A stretch of DNA of 31,670 nucleotides from contig NZ_CAUASN010000029.1 of NCBI RefSeq assembly GCF_958431955.1, positions 1 through 31,670 on the forward strand, in the 5' to 3' direction. Every line of letters begins with the position of its first letter. The stretch's first letter is position 1. The translations under genes were made by a program, and so were the position numbers. This document shows positions 6,503 to 13,700 of this stretch, one piece after another. Source of the stretch: an uncultured Adlercreutzia sp. Lineage in GTDB: Bacteria; Actinomycetota; Coriobacteriia; Coriobacteriales; Eggerthellaceae. The notes under the pieces were generated by a model. That model was not told the DNA's origin and ran no database searches. It saw only the letters and a program-made list of their open reading frames with translations.

Positions 6503-7732
6503 TCATCGGGGGATGCCGTCCGCATCTGCGAGGATGTGCAGGAGCTCCTCGGCGTGCCATTGCATGTCCTCCGGTGTTTCGAGCGAAGGGTTGCTGCGCG
6601 TCATCTGGTCGATCTCGGCCAAGAGGGGTACGATCCTTCCCGGTGCCACTCGGCCGAGTCTTTGTAGGGATGTTTGGGAGAGCTTTGAGACGTCGAAGCA
6701 CCAGGTTGTGCCGCCCGCAGGGCGGTTGTCCAAGGTATCGCGCAGCGATTCCGGCATCCCGCCCTCGTGGCGGGCGTCCGAGGAGCCGCGGAGCGGCGTA
6801 CGCTTTTCCACAATGCGGCGGCAATAGGACAGGAGAGATCTCACAGGTTGAAGGATTTTAGATGTTTTACGCTCTTTAAGATCGGTTAGTGCGCAAAAAC
6901 CCTGATCACTAGCTTCGTTTTCAAGCCCCATGGCCTTCGTCCTTTTTTCTGGTGCGCTTTTCTCCACATGGTTATCCACTTTCGGCGCTTGCGCCGCGAG
7001 CGCCGCATGCTCGCGAGCGCGCTGGCGCTCGCGGCGCTTCTGGCGCGCCGACTTGCTGTAGTGCGCGTATCCCTCGTAGTTGTAGTACACGTTATGGAAG
7101 GGCTTGCGCTCAACTGTTCTCTGGAGCTCTCCATGCCAATTGGACGCATAGCAGCACGCGATCCCGAGGATGTCGCGCAGCTTGTCCCACTTCACGATGT
7201 ACTTGTTCGATTGACGCGATCCGTCCTCGGCCCTGCCCCCCGTGCGGACGCGCTTGAGGACGCCCAGGCGCTCGAGCTCCGCGCGGATCGAGTGCGCCGA
7301 CCTCGGCGATACGCGCGCCGCACGCGCCAGGCCGTCGTAGCTGCAGTAGAGCACGCCGCTCGACGTGGCGAGCCCCACGATCGCGCGGATGACCTTGCGG
7401 CGCGCGCCCGTGACCTTGTACCCGCCGTCCTCGCGCGGGACGTTGTTCAGCTCGTCGAGGCGCGCGAGGATCTGCCTGTCGCCCTGCCGCTTGCGGTATC
7501 GCTTGATGGACTCGTGGTAGAGGTAGCTCGCGTAGGCCTGGTCGAGCTGCCATTGCCCGAAATCAAAGAATTCCGCGCCCTGCTCCTCGTAGTACGCCTT
7601 GGCGTCCCTCTGCCAGACGCTCGCCGCAACGCGCTTCTGCAGCTGCCAGCGGGTCTTGGGATCGGGTTCTTCTTCGGCAAGCGTGCCGACGTAATCTATG
7701 TGCTGCTGTATGTCCCGTATCGGTCGTTCCAT
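6503..7732 (-). CDS. Winged-helix replication-initiator-like protein
   Basis: A 409-aa protein. ATG 7732 is preferred to the in-frame TTG at 7756, though neither has a strong ribosome site. The N-terminal 100 residues are helical and charged. Residues about 105-185 look like a winged helix: Leu-Ala-Arg-Ala-Ala-Arg-Val-Ser-Pro-Arg-Ser recognition region, then Leu-Glu-Arg-Leu-Gly-Val-Leu-Lys-Arg-Val and a wing with Ser-Asn-Lys-Tyr. A very basic Arg/Lys/Ala region lies near 230-270. The C-terminal 150 residues have no motif I know. Such layouts occur in plasmid and integrative-element initiators and in element regulators; I favour an initiator because of the DnaA-box-like sites in its 3' half and the antisense RNA units upstream. 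No nickase motif is present. Function is inferred. Confidence 0.55.
   Translation of the reverse strand: MERPIRDIQQHIDYVGTLAEEEPDPKTRWQLQKRVAASVWQRDAKAYYEEQGAEFFDFGQWQLDQAYASYLYHESIKRYRKRQGDRQILARLDELNNVPREDGGYKVTGARRKVIRAIVGLATSSGVLYCSYDGLARAARVSPRSAHSIRAELERLGVLKRVRTGGRAEDGSRQSNKYIVKWDKLRDILGIACCYASNWHGELQRTVERKPFHNVYYNYEGYAHYSKSARQKRRERQRAREHAALAAQAPKVDNHVEKSAPEKRTKAMGLENEASDQGFCALTDLKERKTSKILQPVRSLLSYCRRIVEKRTPLRGSSDARHEGGMPESLRDTLDNRPAGGTTWCFDVSKLSQTSLQRLGRVAPGRIVPLLAEIDQMTRSNPSLETPEDMQWHAEELLHILADADGIPR
6804..6980 (+). other. Cluster of DnaA-box-like sites in the rep-like gene
   Basis: TTTTCCACA (6804-6812), TTCTCCACA (6960-6968) and TTATCCACT (6972-6980) have the same orientation and match TTATCCACA with one mismatch each. 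The sequence between (about 6830-6930) is more AT-rich than the surroundings. All lie inside coding sequence, so chance is possible. Confidence 0.3.
6991..7037. repeat. Perfect 14-bp inverted repeat inside the rep-like gene
   Basis: GCGCCGCGAGCGCC at 6991-7004 is exactly complementary to 7024-7037, with a 19-nt spacer. It falls in the Arg/Ala-rich coding segment and is 11 bp from the DnaA-like site at 6972. Confidence 0.5.
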
Positions 7733-7818
7733 GCCCTGGCGGCACGGGTTCGGCAACTCTCGAAAACCGGCCCCGTACGCCGTCGTATGGGGCGATATGA
7801 GGGCTTTCCGGGGCAGAT

Positions 7819-7848
7819 TTGCATATAACTACCCAAGGGTGGTACAAT
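7819..7848 (+). promoter_or_regulatory. Promoter of antisense RNA unit 1
   Basis: TTGCAT at 7819-7824 and TACAAT at 7843-7848 are spaced by 18 bp. The -10 is the centre of a GGTGG-TACAAT-CCACC inverted repeat (7838-7853), which could be a repressor site. Confidence 0.45.
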
Positions 7849-7854
7849 CCACCT

Positions 7855-7931
7855 CTATCAAAAGTCTTTGGTTTTCGAGTTTTCGGAAACCGCAGGGGCC
7901 TCGGGGGCGAACCGGGGCCTCGTTGTTTTCC
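7855..7931 (+). ncRNA. Candidate antisense RNA 1, upstream of the rep-like gene
   Basis: A transcript from the promoter at 7819-7848 would start near 7855. It folds an 8-bp hairpin (GGTTTTCG/CGGAAACC, 7870-7891) and ends at a second hairpin followed by a T-rich run. It is about 77 nt, has no credible open frame, and is opposite to the rep-like gene, about 100 bp ahead of its start. It would be complementary to the leader of any rep mRNA starting upstream. Promoter and terminator are seen; the RNA and its function are inferred. Confidence 0.4.
7897..7931 (+). terminator. Terminator of antisense RNA unit 1
   Basis: GGCCTCGG (7897-7904) pairs with CCGGGGCC (7912-7919), one G-U pair, 7-nt loop, followed by the T-rich TCGTTGTTTTCC. 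Confidence 0.5.
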
Positions 7932-8114
7932 TAAGCCGTCGCTCCCCCTGCCGCATCACCTCCTTTCAGCTTCCTTTTGCCGCAATACCGCCATGTTGTC
8001 CAATCTGGACGGTCGGCCGAGATCCTCGATCGACGCGCATCCTGGTTGGCCACGCGGTTCCGGATTGCGCAGACCGGGCTTTTTGCCCATGGCCGGCGCA
8101 TGCCGGAAAAGGCA

Positions 8115-8158
8115 GCAAGCAGCCACCACGGGGTCGAGAGCCCGTGGTGGCTGCTTGC
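8115..8158. repeat. Long perfect hairpin in the rep upstream region
   Basis: The 18-bp arms at 8115-8132 and 8141-8158 are exactly complementary around an 8-nt loop, and an A-T pair extends the stem to 19 bp (8114-8159). A smaller hairpin, CCGGC-GCAT-GCCGG, precedes it at 8093-8106. There is no T-run directly after it on either strand. It lies between the two antisense units, in what would be the leader of the rep-like mRNA. Confidence 0.7.
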
Positions 8159-8276
8159 TTTGAAGATGAAGGTAGTGGTGCTGCGGTTGTGTTCCATTGC
8201 GCCTTCTGGTCGTCCGGCGCGGAATCGTGACGGCTGCGAGCCGATGCGGTTGCCTGCAACGCAGCAAACCGAGGGG

Positions 8277-8305
8277 TTGACACACCTCTCCCGGTCAGCG
8301 ATAAT
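8277..8305 (+). promoter_or_regulatory. Strong promoter of antisense RNA unit 2
   Basis: A consensus -35 TTGACA (8277-8282), exactly 17 bp, and -10 GATAAT (8300-8305). This is the closest match to a housekeeping sigma promoter that I found in the window, yet it precedes no protein gene. Confidence 0.65.
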
Positions 8306-8311
8306 AGAGCA

Positions 8312-8368
8312 ACGACAAAGAGCTCTTCCAATATCACGAAACCGCCGTCTGCGGTTTCTTTCTTTTTT
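8312..8368 (+). ncRNA. Candidate antisense RNA 2
   Basis: The promoter at 8277-8305 would start a transcript near 8312, and a terminator ends it near 8368, giving about 57 nt. It contains a 10-bp palindrome AAGAGCTCTT and no open frame. It runs opposite to the rep-like gene and to the whole conjugation cluster. This layout is typical of plasmid copy-control RNAs and of type I antitoxin RNAs. I favour the former: the opposite strand offers only a short GTG-started hydrophobic run that continues into an implausible frame. Confidence 0.5.
8338..8368 (+). terminator. Terminator of antisense RNA unit 2
   Basis: GAAACCGC (8338-8345) and GCGGTTTC (8351-8358) form a perfect stem with a 5-nt loop, followed by TTTCTTTTTT: a textbook intrinsic terminator on the plus strand. 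Confidence 0.8.
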
Positions 8369-8484
8369 GGGGTTCGTTCCCGGCGTCCCGCCGGAATCCA
8401 TCACCTGGTTCCTTTCCTGAGCGACAATGATACCATACGCGCCGATTCCGCGAATATCGCATGTTGTGTTTTCGCGCCGCACCG

Positions 8485-8811
8485 TCACCATACGTCGACC
8501 ACCTTGCCGTCGCTGAAGTACAGCATGCTCGCCGCGTCCATCAGCGTCGCCTTGTCGGTGAGCAGCGCCTCGACGATCCTCCCTGCCAGCACCGCGCCGT
8601 CGGGATTCCCCCGTTGCGACAGGATCGCCGCGAGCCCGCCCAAGCTCGACGGCGCGTCAGACGCGATGGCTGCCGCCACCTCGCGCTTCGCAGCGCGGTA
8701 TTCTCCGGGGAAGAGCTCCTCGATCATCTTGAGCGCCCTCCGATCCTCTTCCGACAGCCTTTCCTCGCCGGCGTCGGAAAGCGGCGCGTCGGCTGCGATG
8801 CCTCTTCTCAT
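8485..8811 (-). CDS. Unknown 108-aa protein, last gene of the cluster
   Basis: A small, acidic, helical protein. The ATG at 8811 has AGGAG 5 nt upstream, and the preceding gene stops in the overlapping ATGA (8808-8811), so translation is probably coupled. A Glu/Asp/Arg-rich helix (about residues 15-45) is followed by a Gly/Leu/Ala-rich segment and a second helix ending near a Tyr-Phe-Ser-Asp-Gly-Lys turn. I see no known motif. It is the last gene of the long minus-strand series; the antisense RNA region lies beyond it. Confidence 0.6.
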   Translation of the reverse strand: MRRGIAADAPLSDAGEERLSEEDRRALKMIEELFPGEYRAAKREVAAAIASDAPSSLGGLAAILSQRGNPDGAVLAGRIVEALLTDKATLMDAASMLYFSDGKVVDVW

Positions 8812-9116
8812 CTTTCTCCTTCCCGTGCCGCGTTCAGCTCGGCTGCGCGGCGATCGGCCGCGCGCCTCGAGACGAACACGGAACCGACGAGCCCGAACCT
8901 GCGCAGAGCCGACGGCTCGACCGTCGAGGCGACGCCGAGGAACTGCGCGCCGTCGCCGAAGTCGATGAACCTGACCGGCGGATCCACGCATACGCCGCTC
9001 GAGACGGAAAACAAGCCATCGGCGCCGCGGCATATGCAGTAGACCGTGTCGCCAGGCTCGATCATCCCGACATCCGCCCTGCCGGCCTCATCCCAGTAAA
9101 GCCCGTCGACCGTCAT
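8808..9116 (-). CDS. Unknown 102-aa protein
   Basis: Starts at ATG 9116 with GGAGGG 6 nt upstream and overlaps the previous gene by ATGA (9113-9116). The first 75 residues look like a small beta-barrel-type domain (Gly-Asp-Thr-Val-Tyr-Cys-Ile-Cys, then Val-Arg-Phe-Ile-Asp-Phe-Gly); a basic helical tail follows. This could be a small nucleic-acid-binding or structural domain, but I do not recognise it. The coupling indicates that it works with its neighbours. Confidence 0.6.
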   Translation of the reverse strand: MTVDGLYWDEAGRADVGMIEPGDTVYCICRGADGLFSVSSGVCVDPPVRFIDFGDGAQFLGVASTVEPSALRRFGLVGSVFVSRRAADRRAAELNAAREGER

Positions 9117-10033
9117 CTCAATCCCTCCGTCGCTCTCGCTATCTCCGCCTCGAGCTGGCAGTCCTCGGCAAGCTCCGGCAGGTACCGCCGCATCAGCGCG
9201 CACGCGTCCTCCGCAGACGCCCCTCCCTTGATCTCGGCTGCAGCGGCGCGGAAGCACTCGAGGGCGCACCCCGCGTCGTAGCCCCCTTTCGCGTAGCTGG
9301 CGGCCAGCAGGTTGATCAAGGGCTTCACGACGCGCACGTACCCATCCCAGCCTGCGTCCAGCACGCCCTCGCCGTCCAGCACCTCCGACGGTGCGAGAAC
9401 CTCGGCCGGGACGGGCAGGGGCCTTGCGGGCTCGATGCGCCTCGGCCGGTACGAGCCTCCCCTCCCCTCGTAGGCCCGATGCACCGCCGAGGCGGCCGCC
9501 TTGAAGCTCGCGATGACTTCCTTCATCCCTTCCTGGCCCAAACCCCCGCCCGCAGGGGCGACGACGTCCCCCATGCCGAAGTACGCCTCGACCATGCCGT
9601 ACGCGCCGGCGCAGTCTATCTCGCCCGACGACAGGATGTCCTCGACGGCCCGCCTGTCGCACGAGAGGCCGCATACGGGCTCCGTCACCGCCCCGTCGCC
9701 CTCGGTCGCCTCGTACGGGTAGCGTCGCATGAGGGCCATCCCGGAGGCGCCCCTCACGAGGACGGGGACGGCCATGTCGGCCCTGGCGACGGCGCGGCCG
9801 TCCCTCTCCCAGTCCTCGGCCGGACGGCACCAGCCGGATCCCGCGCCGTGGGCCCACGCCAGGGCGGCGTTGAGGGGCCCGTAAGTCCTCACCCGGCGCG
9901 TGCCGGGATCGTACGTTGCCGTCGCCGCGATGCAGGACAGCAGGCGGGATTCATCGCCGGCCTCCCGGCACTCCTCTATGACCCGCTCGGCCTCTGCCGT
10001 GGCGTCGGCCACCGTCGTCGGCAAGGACGTCAT
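9113..10033 (-). CDS. 306-aa protein with an ArdC-like N-terminal region (tentative)
   Basis: ATG 10033 follows GGGAGG and overlaps the previous stop (10030-10033); the longer in-frame start is not supported. Residues about 48-92 follow the pattern of the ArdC-like single-stranded-DNA-binding domain: Tyr-Gly-Pro-Leu-Asn-Ala-Ala-Leu-Ala-Trp, then a spaced Trp-Glu-Arg-Asp-Gly-Arg and a beta-strand Val-Pro-Val-Leu-Val. ArdC proteins of mobile elements protect incoming DNA from restriction. The remaining two thirds (helical, acidic, with Cys-rich Leu-Ser-Cys-Asp-Arg near 140) match nothing I know, and no metalloprotease HExxH motif is present. The domain call is pattern-based only. Confidence 0.5.
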   Translation of the reverse strand: MTSLPTTVADATAEAERVIEECREAGDESRLLSCIAATATYDPGTRRVRTYGPLNAALAWAHGAGSGWCRPAEDWERDGRAVARADMAVPVLVRGASGMALMRRYPYEATEGDGAVTEPVCGLSCDRRAVEDILSSGEIDCAGAYGMVEAYFGMGDVVAPAGGGLGQEGMKEVIASFKAAASAVHRAYEGRGGSYRPRRIEPARPLPVPAEVLAPSEVLDGEGVLDAGWDGYVRVVKPLINLLAASYAKGGYDAGCALECFRAAAAEIKGGASAEDACALMRRYLPELAEDCQLEAEIARATEGLR

Positions 10034-10749
10034 CGCCCACCGCCTCCCTTCTCGGCAGCCCCGTAGCGCGCCGATGCACGGCACGCCCTTATGAGCTCGT
10101 CCAGGTTCGTGCTCTTATAGGTTTCCATGTCGCCGGCGTAGAGCCTCTCGTAGCGTGCGAGGTCGTCGTCCTCGCCGCCCGCCGCCGGCATTCCCTGATC
10201 GACGAGCCGTTCGGCGAGGCGCGCGAGCGCCTCTGACGGCGTCGGGCAGGGGCCCGATTCCACGGCGGCCGAGCCGAGGGCGCCGTCCGGGAGCCAGGAC
10301 GCCGCGTAGCCGTCCCCGCCGGCCGAGGCGACGGCGAAGCAGGGCGCGCCCCCCGGCGCGCCGCCCAGGCGGCCGAGCGACAGCGGGTGCTCCGCTGCGG
10401 CGCGCGATCCCCGCGCGGCCACCGAGAGGATGCCGGCGGGCCCGTCGAGGTGCCATCCCCTGGTCGCGAGATCCTCGGCCTTGGCCGCCTCCTCGCCGAT
10501 GCGCGCATCGGACACCCTCCTGGCGACGTCGTCGACGTCGCCAGGTGACGTCGCCCCCGCTATCCTCAGCCGCTTGGCTACGGCGAGGCCGGTCGCCTGC
10601 TCCACGACGGTGAGCACGGCCCCTTCCGCCCGCTCGACCGTGCCCCAGGGCGCGGCGTACGCGCACGCGCCCGACAGCTCGACGACCGCCTCGTAACCCG
10701 GGCGGCACTCGCACACGTAGGACGAGCCCGCTCGCGACCACGCCGTCAT
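10030..10749 (-). CDS. Unknown 239-aa protein
   Basis: Starts at ATG 10749, overlapping the stop of the methylase/helicase gene by ATGA (10746-10749), with a G-rich ribosome site in front. The N-terminal 70 residues look beta-rich and have two Cys (Val-Cys-Glu-Cys). A central region rich in Ala, Gly and Asp is followed by an acidic segment and a helical, Tyr-rich C-terminus ending in a Gly-Gly-Gly-Gly-Arg tail. No family is evident. Tight coupling to the methylase/helicase suggests a role in handling or protecting element DNA, but that is inference. Confidence 0.6.
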   Translation of the reverse strand: MTAWSRAGSSYVCECRPGYEAVVELSGACAYAAPWGTVERAEGAVLTVVEQATGLAVAKRLRIAGATSPGDVDDVARRVSDARIGEEAAKAEDLATRGWHLDGPAGILSVAARGSRAAAEHPLSLGRLGGAPGGAPCFAVASAGGDGYAASWLPDGALGSAAVESGPCPTPSEALARLAERLVDQGMPAAGGEDDDLARYERLYAGDMETYKSTNLDELIRACRASARYGAAEKGGGGR

Positions 10750-13700
10750 CTCCCCGCCCCCCTGGACGGGGCGGCGGCGCGGGCGGCCCCTTCGGCCCCG
10801 CTCGCCAGCATGTGCCTGGCAGGGCACCGGAGCCCCTTCTCCGCGGCCGATGCGGCCGTGCGCGTGGCGATGTCGGACGCGATGCTCCAGGCGGCCCTCG
10901 CCGACGGCATGCTCGCGCCCAGTATGGCCCTCGAGACGTCCTTCCCCACGGCCACGAAGTCCCCGCCGGCGTCGATGGACGCCAGCGCAGCGTCGCGGAC
11001 GTTTCGCACGAGCCCGTAGAACCCGATGCCGTTGGGCTGGCCCTCGCTGGCGTCCCGGTCGGCCGCCAGCGACTTGACCAGGGCTAGCGGCCGCCCGCCG
11101 CGCAGCGCGACGGATCCGGCCAGCTCTACGAGCTGGCATTGGTCCGACGAGGACAGCCCGTCCGAGCACTTGGCGATGAGCTCGACGGCCTCGCGCACCG
11201 CTCCCCTGACGTCCTCCGCCCCGTAGGCGGCCTCCCCCGCCTCGACGGCCTTCGCCATCCCGTCCCATCTCAAGCCCTTGTCCTCCGCGCCGACCCCCAT
11301 GACGGGCGTGGCGAAGTAGGACGCCGTCTCCATGGCGGAAGCGTCGAGCCCCTCGTAGGCGTAGACCGAGACGTCCCAGCCCCTGTCTATCCCCCTGTTA
11401 ACCATGATCAGCTCCGCCCGGTCGAACAGCACGAGCCCGGAGTCCTCGAGCGAGAGCTGGTCGCCTCCTATCTCGCTCGCCTCCGCCACGGCGGCCAGGG
11501 AGGGATCGTGTCCCTTCTCGCCGATCTTGGCGTCCAGCTCGGCGAGGCGCTGCTTTACCTCCAGCAGGCGCCGCTGCTGCGGGAAGGGCTTCCCGACGCC
11601 CTCCCTCGCGGCGGCAAGCTCCGCCTGGGCCCGCTCGAGCCTTTCGGCCGCGGACGCGGCGTAGCGCTCCATGTTCCTCGCCTCTCGCTCGATCCTCGTG
11701 ACCGCCCCGATCCCGCTGTCCGCCCCCTCGAAGGTCATGGCAGGCGCGTGTCCGACGCCGACGCGGAAGCAGCCCGTGCCCGCCTGGAACGTCGCCGTCA
11801 CGTCCAGCCCCATGATCGAGCCGACCACCTGGGCCTCGCCGTACGACTCTGCGCATGCCACGAGCGCAGCCCTCAGCGCATCGGCCGCGTCCGTCCTCTT
11901 CTCGCAGTACGCCCCCATCACGGTCATGCCGGGGAAGCCGCCCTCGGGGCCCTTGCGCGCCTTCACCGTGGCGGCGTCGCCCCCGAGCCTCTCGATCGCC
12001 TCCTCGGCCGAGGCTATCTTCGCGGGGCACACCTCGTCGCGCAGCCGCCGGAGCTCCGCCTGGTCCCTCCTGTGGGCCCGCTCAAGGCTGGCCAGGCGGG
12101 GCAGCTCGTTCTGCAACTCTAGGCGCTCTTTCACGTCCGGGTCCCCGGCGCAGAGCGCCTTGACCTCCGCGTAGGAGAGCGCCGCCTGGTCGATGTCATC
12201 GGCGCTGCGGGATGCTGCGCCGGATCCGCCGAACACCTGGCCTATGAACCGCTGCTTGTGCTCGACGGTCTGGTACATGTAGCTGTCGAACGTCCCCTTC
12301 GTGACGTACCGGTAGATGCCGACCTCCTTGTTCCGGTTGCCCTGGCGCAGTATGCGCCCCTCCCGCTGCTCGAGGTCGGACGGCCGCCACGGGCAGTCGA
12401 GGTGGTGGAGGGCCACGAGCCTCGTCTGGACGTTAGTCCCCTCGCCCAGCTTCTGGGTGCTGCCCATGAGCACCCTCACCTCGCCGGAGCGCGCGGCCTC
12501 GAAGAGACGGGCCTTGGCCTTTTCCGTCTTGGCGTCGTGAACATAGGCTATCTCCCCCGCGGGTATGCCCATGTCGACCAGCTTGCCCCGCAGGTCGTCG
12601 TACACGTTGAAGCCCTCGGGCTTCGGGGTGCTCAGGTCGCAGAACACGATCTGGACGCCGCGCGCCGGTTCGCTGTCCCTCCATATGCCCCAGATCTTCT
12701 GCGCGGCCGCGGAGGTCTTCGACCAGTCCCCGTCCGGCAGGTCGGGGATCACGAGCCTCTGGTCGAGGGCGAGCTTTCGACCGTCGTTGGTCACGACGAG
12801 CATGTTGTCGCTCGCCGGGTCGACGGATCCCGACCTGATCGCGTCGGCCCGCCTGCCGAGCTCCGCCACCATGCGCACCTGCTCAGGCGACGGCTCCAGC
12901 GCCACGTTCTCGCGCCGCGCCTCCGGGATGCCCGGCAGCGCTATGTCGGCGGCGGTCTTGACGTCGCAAACGGAGGCGAACATCGTGATGAGCTCGGGCA
13001 AGTTGGTGAACGACGAGAACCTGGTCTTTACCTGGAAGCCGGAGCCCTCCGGCTTGAGCTCGAGCGAGGTGGTCTTCCGAGCGAACATCGACGCCCATGC
13101 GTCGAAGCCGTTCAGCCCGGCGAGCGCGAGCGTCTGCGGCTGCAGGTAGCGCTGCATGTTGTAGACCTCGGTCATGCTGTTGGACACGGCCGTCCCCGTC
13201 GCGAACACGACCCCCTTGTAGCCCGTCCGCTCGTTGATCCAGCGCGTCTTGTAGAGCATGTCGGACGCGCGCTGGCTGTCGCCGGCCTGCAGGCCGGCCA
13301 CGTTTCGCATCTTCGTCTCCGTGAACAGGTTCTTATAGTGGTGGGCCTCGTCGACGAAGATGCGGTCGATGCCCAGGTCGGTGAAGTCGAGCATGTCGTC
13401 CTGGTCGTGCTTACGCGTCTTCTCGAGACGCGTCTCGAGGCGCTTCCGGCGCCCCTCGAGCTGCTTGACGGTGAGCCTCTTCGCGGCGTCGTCAGACATC
13501 CTCGCCTGGTCGATGGCGTCCTCGATCCTGATCTTTTCCTCCTCGATGTAGCGGGCCTCCAGCTCGGGCGGCAACGGGATCTTGGCGAGCTGCGTCTCGG
13601 ACACGATGACCGCGTCCCAGTCGCCCGCCGCGATGCGCGCCACGAAGCGCTTGCGGTTGTCCTTCTCGAAGTCGGCGTCGGTGGCCACGAGGATCGACGC

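Noticed and set aside
7931..8491. Minus-strand open frame across the rep upstream region, and the GTG-started frame at 8337 with a hydrophobic beginning as a type I toxin
   Set aside because: Both frames read through the terminator and the perfect hairpin and show Arg/Pro/Ser-rich shadow composition. The hydrophobic run is only about 14 residues long, too short for a convincing membrane toxin.
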